Of a stretch of 10,318 nucleotides of DNA, positions 7,163 to 10,318 are shown in pieces. The stretch is from Nitrococcus sp. (GTDB lineage: Bacteria > Pseudomonadota > Gammaproteobacteria > Nitrococcales > Nitrococcaceae): assembly GCA_030452365.1 (NCBI GenBank), contig JAKDMK010000049.1, positions 1 to 10,318 of the forward strand. Direction: 5' to 3'. The first letter of the stretch is position 1. Each line of letters begins with the position of its first letter. A program made the translations under genes and the position numbers. The notes beneath the pieces were generated by a model. The model was not told the DNA's origin and searched no databases. It saw nothing but the letters and a program-made list of their open reading frames with translations.

Positions 7163-8566
7163 CTAACGCGCCCCTTTGCCCCAGAGCACCACCTCTACAG
7201 TTTGTAAAAGAATACTAACATCGAATAGCAAACTGTGGTTTTTGGCGTAATAGAGATCGAACTGCAACTTCTCGAACGCATCCCGCTCGGAGGAGCCATA
7301 GGGGTAGCGCACCTGCGCCCATCCGGTCAGGCCGGGCTTCACCCGATGACGCTCGGAGTAATACGGGAACGTACTTGAGAGCGTGGACACGAACTGTGGT
7401 CGCTCCGGTCGCGGCCCGACGAAGCTCATTCTGCCGGAGAGCACGTGCAAGATCTGCGGCAGCTCGTCGATTCGGTATTTACGGATGAACCCGCCCACCC
7501 GAGTGATGCGCCGATCCTGAGAAGATGCCCAGCGCGCTTTTCCGTCGCTCTCGGCGTTAACCCCCATGCTGCGAAACTTCAGGAGCTCAAAGGGAATACC
7601 TTCCTCGCCGATGCGCATCTGCCGATAGAGCACCGGCCCCCTCCCCGCGCCCTCCAACCAAATAGCCAGCACCGTAATGGCCATGACCGGTAGCGCGAGA
7701 ATCAGCAACATGATGCTGGCGGCGACATCGAATAGTCGCTTGACCCACCGCCGCAGTAGCCGCCGGTTGAACCCAGGAGAGAATATCAGCCACTCGGCAT
7801 CCAGAGCATCCAGCTTGAGCAGGCCCAAATCCTGCTCGATGAGGGTCGCAAGCTCCACGACATCGATCCCGTGCGTACGGCACTCGAGGAGATCATCCAT
7901 GGGCAATCCCTTACGCCGATCGTCTACCGCGATGACCACTTGATCCACGTGGTGGCGCGCGGCGTACAGTGCAAGCGGCTGATCCAAAACAACACAACGA
8001 CTGTCTGGCACCACCGCCGCATCGCCGGGCATGCGGACGAAGCCGAGGAAGTTGACACCGATAAAATCCGTTGCGCGGCGAAATGACAGGATCTGGTTCG
8101 CTCGCTTGCCAGAACCCACCACCAGAACGCGGCGGCGATTATTGCCCTTACGCAGCAAGCGTAGATAGCCGGCGCGCAACCCTGCAAGCGCGTTGAACGC
8201 GATCAGCAATGAATAGGCAAACTCACCGCGCCCCAGCAAGAGCGACGGAAACGCATAAAACAGAAGCATCATGAGAGCGCTGGCGAAAACCAGCGCTATT
8301 GCCAGGCGAACGAGCACACCGTGTATGCCATCGCGTAGTCTTTGATTGTACAGCCCAACCGCTACCAGGCAGGCCATTGCGATCACCACGAAGGTCAATG
8401 CCTTCGGCCAGATCGGCAGCCGCTCGTTGACGGAAGCCGCGCTAACATCGCCGAACCGGATGAACACACCGGCGTATACGGAAGCCGCCAACAACAGCGA
8501 CTCGATAAAGCCCAAAACGGGAAGCAGACGCCGATGGTAGTTTCCGAATATCCCTTCCAGAATCAT
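7163..8566 (-). CDS. EPS-locus polyprenyl glycosylphosphotransferase (sugar transferase, PEP-CTERM-associated type)
   Basis: A 467-residue membrane protein of the WbaP/exopolysaccharide glycosylphosphotransferase family, closest in layout to TIGR03013. It should transfer a sugar-1-phosphate from a nucleotide sugar to undecaprenyl phosphate at the inner membrane, the first step of repeat-unit synthesis. Four N-terminal membrane segments (about 19-38, 57-74, 87-106, 115-135) precede a Rossmann-like domain with VVGSGKRA (about 149-156). A fifth hydrophobic segment (about 281-304) leads into the Bac_transf catalytic domain with KFRSM (330-334), DELPQ (367-371) and GPRPE (384-388). The sugar specificity cannot be read from sequence. 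The ATG at 8566 is preferred because the family begins just before the first membrane helix and GGGGGAG lies 7 nt upstream. An in-frame ATG at 8668 with GGGGAG 4 nt upstream would add 34 hydrophilic residues and cannot be excluded. It is the first gene of the minus-strand series. Confidence 0.93.
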   Translation of the reverse strand: MILEGIFGNYHRRLLPVLGFIESLLLAASVYAGVFIRFGDVSAASVNERLPIWPKALTFVVIAMACLVAVGLYNQRLRDGIHGVLVRLAIALVFASALMMLLFYAFPSLLLGRGEFAYSLLIAFNALAGLRAGYLRLLRKGNNRRRVLVVGSGKRANQILSFRRATDFIGVNFLGFVRMPGDAAVVPDSRCVVLDQPLALYAARHHVDQVVIAVDDRRKGLPMDDLLECRTHGIDVVELATLIEQDLGLLKLDALDAEWLIFSPGFNRRLLRRWVKRLFDVAASIMLLILALPVMAITVLAIWLEGAGRGPVLYRQMRIGEEGIPFELLKFRSMGVNAESDGKARWASSQDRRITRVGGFIRKYRIDELPQILHVLSGRMSFVGPRPERPQFVSTLSSTFPYYSERHRVKPGLTGWAQVRYPYGSSERDAFEKLQFDLYYAKNHSLLFDVSILLQTVEVVLWGKGAR

Positions 8567-8957
8567 GTCTCCACTCCCCCTCGCACCCCCAAGGATCAGC
8601 TCGAAGTAATCATGGAAGGTGCGATAAGGCTCGCCCGTCGCGTCTGCGCTGGGGCCTTCAAGCTCCATATGACTCCCCTGCCGATGACCGATAACAGGCG
8701 AGTCCGCCCCAGGTTACTCACCACCCCGTGCTGGCCGGGCTAGCGGCAGGGGTCCAACCCCAAACATGTTGTGAACAATAACGGCCAAAGAACGCCGCGC
8801 TTGAGCCGAGGTCCACTGCAAGATGAACGCAAGACACGCCCTATTGCCGCAGATGGACCCGTGGCGCAGTAGCTGTGCTTGACTCCACTGACGAGCAGCC
8901 GCTGTTACCGAAAGGCGTACGCAGCTCCGCGGAGGATGCGAGCGACGATGCAACTCT

Positions 8958-8987
8958 GATTAGATGGAACGGGATTAGATAAAATGG
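8958..8987. repeat. Two tandem 15-bp direct repeats
   Basis: GATTAGATGGAACGG (8958-8972) is followed immediately by GATTAGATAAAATGG (8973-8987), identical at 12 of 15 positions with a perfect 8-bp core GATTAGAT. Tandem half-sites with this spacing, about 390-420 bp upstream of the sugar transferase ATG at 8566, could be an activator binding site for the eps genes. No known regulator motif is recognised. Confidence 0.5.
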
Positions 8988-9011
8988 AGGTAAGACGAGC
9001 GTAAAATTCCT

Positions 9012-9028
9012 CGACACGCATCGTGTCG
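9012..9028. promoter_or_regulatory. Perfect 7-bp palindrome with 3-nt centre (candidate operator or hairpin)
   Basis: CGACACG (9012-9018) and CGTGTCG (9022-9028) are exact reverse complements separated by CAT. Neither strand has a good T-run after it, so a dimeric regulator operator in the divergent intergenic region is at least as likely as a terminator. The binding protein is unknown. Confidence 0.4.
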
Positions 9029-9075
9029 CAAAACATTTCGGCCAAGGTCGATTCATGGAGTGAGCGACAGTTCCG

Positions 9076-9159
9076 GTGACGGGTGACGAGTGACGGGTTA
9101 CGGGTGACGGGTGACGGGTGACGGGTGACTAGTCACTAGTCACTAGTCACTAGTTCCTG
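9076..9159. repeat. Heptanucleotide tandem array with orientation switch
   Basis: Twelve consecutive 7-bp units occupy exactly 84 bp. Seven units are GTGACGG or one-base variants (GTGACGA once, GTTACGG once), then comes a junction unit GTGACTA, three GTCACTA units and a degenerate last unit GTTCCTG. GTGACTAGTCAC at 9125-9136 is a perfect palindrome, so GTGAC on the left faces GTCAC on the right. Arms can pair at 5 of every 7 positions. Similar heptamer stretches are, from memory, scattered in some gammaproteobacterial genomes; their function is unknown to me. The array ends about 18 bp before the candidate corA -10 box. Confidence 0.85.
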
Positions 9160-9177
9160 GATGCTGGGGAGGGGCCG

Positions 9178-9183
9178 TATACT
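9178..9183 (+). promoter_or_regulatory. Candidate -10 box for corA
   Basis: TATACT matches the sigma70 -10 consensus at five of six bases and lies about 70 bp upstream of the corA ATG. The best spaced upstream hexamer, TTCCTG (9154-9159, 18-bp spacer), is a poor -35 and overlaps the last heptamer unit. The call therefore rests on the -10 alone. Confidence 0.3.
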
Positions 9184-9254
9184 TGGCCGGGCACCAATGC
9201 GCGCCTGTACCGCTCGGCCTGTGAGCCGCAAAGCTGACCGTGAGAGAGGTTTCC

Positions 9255-10202
9255 ATGCTCAATGCGTTCGCCCTGGATAACGGAATACTCAAGGCGCTGC
9301 AGATGGCGACTGACTCCCAGAGCCTGCGCCAGGCGGTCTGGATTGATTTGACCGATCCCAACGACACTGAACGCGAGCAGGTCGAAGCACTCTACCGACA
9401 GGATCTGCCTGACGTGGAAGACGTCGAGGAGATCGAGGCCAGCGCGCGCTACTATGAGGACCAGGACGGTCTGCACGTGCATTCGCTGTTTCTACAGGAT
9501 ATCGATGGCCGTCCGGTGAGTACTACCGTAGCGTTTATCGTCAGCGGCGGCCGACTCATCACCCTACATGAGCACAACCTGTCGGTCTTTCGCTTGCTGC
9601 GCTTGCGCGCCCGGCGCGAACCGGGGCTGGCCGAGGACGAAATCTCCTTGCTGCTAGGCCTGTTTGAAACCAAAGTGGAGAACCTAGCCGACCGCTTGGA
9701 GCGGGTGCATACCGATCTCGAGCAGGTCAGCACGATGGTGCTCGCCGACTCCGACGTCAACCTCGAGGAAGCGATCGACGAGCTGACCCGGCAGGAGGAT
9801 ATCAACGGCAAGATCCGGCTCTGCCTGATGGATACCCAGCGCGCGCTGACCTTTCTGCTGCGCAGGGGCCATCTGGAGGCCGACAACCGGGAGTGGGTCC
9901 GCGAACTGCTGCGCGACCTGGACTCACTGCTGCCGCACAATACCTTCCTCTTCGAGAAGGTGAACTTCTTGATGGATGCGGCAATCGGCTTTAGCAACAT
10001 CGAGCAGAGCCAGATCATCAAGATCTTCTCCATCGCCGCCGTGGTCTTTCTGCCCCCGACTCTGGTCGCGAGCATCTACGGTATGAATTTCCATTTCATG
10101 CCAGAGCTCGCTTGGAAATGGGGCTATCCGCTTGCCATCCTGTTGATGGTTATCTCAGGTGTGGCGCCGTATGTTTACTTCAAACGCAAGGGCTGGCTCT
10201 GA
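9255..10202 (+). CDS. corA: CorA magnesium/cobalt/nickel transporter
   Basis: A 315-residue protein, essentially the length of E. coli CorA (316). CorA forms a homopentameric inner-membrane channel for Mg2+ with cytoplasmic metal-sensing funnels. The cytoplasmic domain has recognisable CorA stretches such as VWIDLTDPN (about 25-33), EASARYYEDQDGLHVHS and LCLMDTQRAL. The stalk helix runs into TM1 (about 254-274), the signature YGMN (275-278, selectivity motif GMN), the conserved loop FMPEL and TM2 (291-309), and the protein ends in the basic tail KRKGWL. All hallmark parts are intact. The ATG at 9255 is chosen because AGAGAGG precedes it by 5 nt and the start MLNAF matches E. coli MLSAF; an upstream GTG at 9240 would add five residues. 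It is divergent from the eps/prs genes and probably unrelated to them functionally. No Mg2+-sensing leader (M-box type) was recognised. Confidence 0.97.
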   Translation: MLNAFALDNGILKALQMATDSQSLRQAVWIDLTDPNDTEREQVEALYRQDLPDVEDVEEIEASARYYEDQDGLHVHSLFLQDIDGRPVSTTVAFIVSGGRLITLHEHNLSVFRLLRLRARREPGLAEDEISLLLGLFETKVENLADRLERVHTDLEQVSTMVLADSDVNLEEAIDELTRQEDINGKIRLCLMDTQRALTFLLRRGHLEADNREWVRELLRDLDSLLPHNTFLFEKVNFLMDAAIGFSNIEQSQIIKIFSIAAVVFLPPTLVASIYGMNFHFMPELAWKWGYPLAILLMVISGVAPYVYFKRKGWL

Positions 10203-10208
10203 GAGCTA

Positions 10209-10257
10209 CCACGCCGAGATTTGGATTCGATACCCGAGCGATGACCATCGGCGTTGG
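10209..10257 (+). other. Weak inverted repeat after corA
   Basis: CCACGCCGA (10209-10217) pairs with TCGGCGTTGG (10248-10257) with one bulged base; the loop contains a small CGATG/CATCG stem. It begins 6 bp after the corA stop, where a terminator is expected, but no T-run follows, so it may be only a 3'-end stabilising structure. Confidence 0.3.
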
Positions 10258-10283
10258 TTCATCGGGCGTAACTACTCACCCCT

Positions 10284-10318
10284 CGTCATCCTGCGCGCAG
10301 CGGAGCGGAGTCGCAGGA
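10284..10318. repeat. REP-like palindromic repeat, probably truncated by the window edge
   Basis: TCCTGCG (10289-10295) and CGCAGGA (10312-10318) are exact reverse complements around a GC-rich 16-nt loop (CGCAGCGGAGCGGAGT). The preceding GTCA suggests the arms continue as GTCATCCTGCG and CGCAGGATGAC beyond the end. Dispersed intergenic repeats of this general look are common in proteobacterial genomes; family membership is inferred. Confidence 0.5.

Larger units (their letters stand above)
8669..9254. other. Intergenic region between the divergent eps/prs genes and corA
   Basis: About 590 bp without a convincing gene. The short open frames inside have no recognisable protein features. The part near the sugar transferase includes a small hairpin GGGGT-CCA-ACCCC (8749-8761). 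Further right come a 15-bp tandem repeat, a 17-bp palindrome and a heptamer array, listed separately. No clear minus-strand sigma54 promoter was found by eye, and sigma70-like boxes on the minus strand near 8981-9006 (TTTACG-N17-TTATCT) are weak. Confidence 0.6.

Noticed and set aside
8714..9056. Two short minus-strand open frames (71 and 79 codons) upstream of the sugar transferase
   Set aside because: They overlap each other, have biased composition and no domain, and run over repeats and palindromes; no support for a small gene.
9076..9159. CRISPR array
   Set aside because: Units are 7 bp with no unique spacers; it is a simple tandem repeat.
9452..10075. Minus-strand open frame of 207 codons opposite corA
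   Set aside because: Ser/Arg-rich composition typical of an antisense shadow; corA on the plus strand is an unambiguous full-length gene.
10220..10245. tRNA-like T-arm pattern after corA
   Set aside because: GGATTCGATACCC only loosely resembles a T-arm; no acceptor stem or anticodon arm can be built around it.

Overview
The window looks like chromosomal DNA of a GC-rich proteobacterium, most likely a gammaproteobacterium. The CorA protein follows the Escherichia coli CorA pattern almost end to end. The rest matches the exopolysaccharide / PEP-CTERM (exosortase A, XrtA) loci of environmental Gamma- and Betaproteobacteria. No host marker such as rRNA is present, so the genus is not assignable.

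Layout: five genes run on the minus strand, read from right to left. They are a membrane-anchored undecaprenyl-phosphate sugar transferase (8566-7163), an AAA ATPase of the PEP-CTERM-locus secretion-ATPase type with an unusual C-terminal membrane anchor (7063-5627), the histidine kinase PrsK (5482-3374), the sigma54-dependent response regulator PrsR (3381-2014, start overlapping the end of prsK), and a long TPR lipoprotein, PrsT (2003 to beyond position 1). PrsT is cut by the left window edge; 667 residues are visible. A separate divergent gene, corA, occupies 9255-10202 on the plus strand.

How the genes fit together (family knowledge plus inference): the sugar transferase would start repeat-unit synthesis on the lipid carrier, the ATPase would serve a membrane assembly or export step, and PrsK/PrsR would sense an unknown cue and activate RpoN-dependent promoters. 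PrsT would be a periplasm-facing, lipid-anchored scaffold. The exosortase, glycosyltransferases, Wza/Wzc-like exporters and PEP-CTERM substrates usual in such loci are not in the window and may lie to the left.

Non-coding DNA: the roughly 590-bp gap between the eps/prs genes and corA has no convincing gene. It holds a 15-bp tandem direct repeat, a perfect 17-bp palindrome, and an array of twelve 7-bp units that reverses orientation around a perfect 12-bp palindrome just upstream of corA. A candidate sigma54 promoter lies 55 bp upstream of prsK. A REP-like hairpin starts at the right end of the window.
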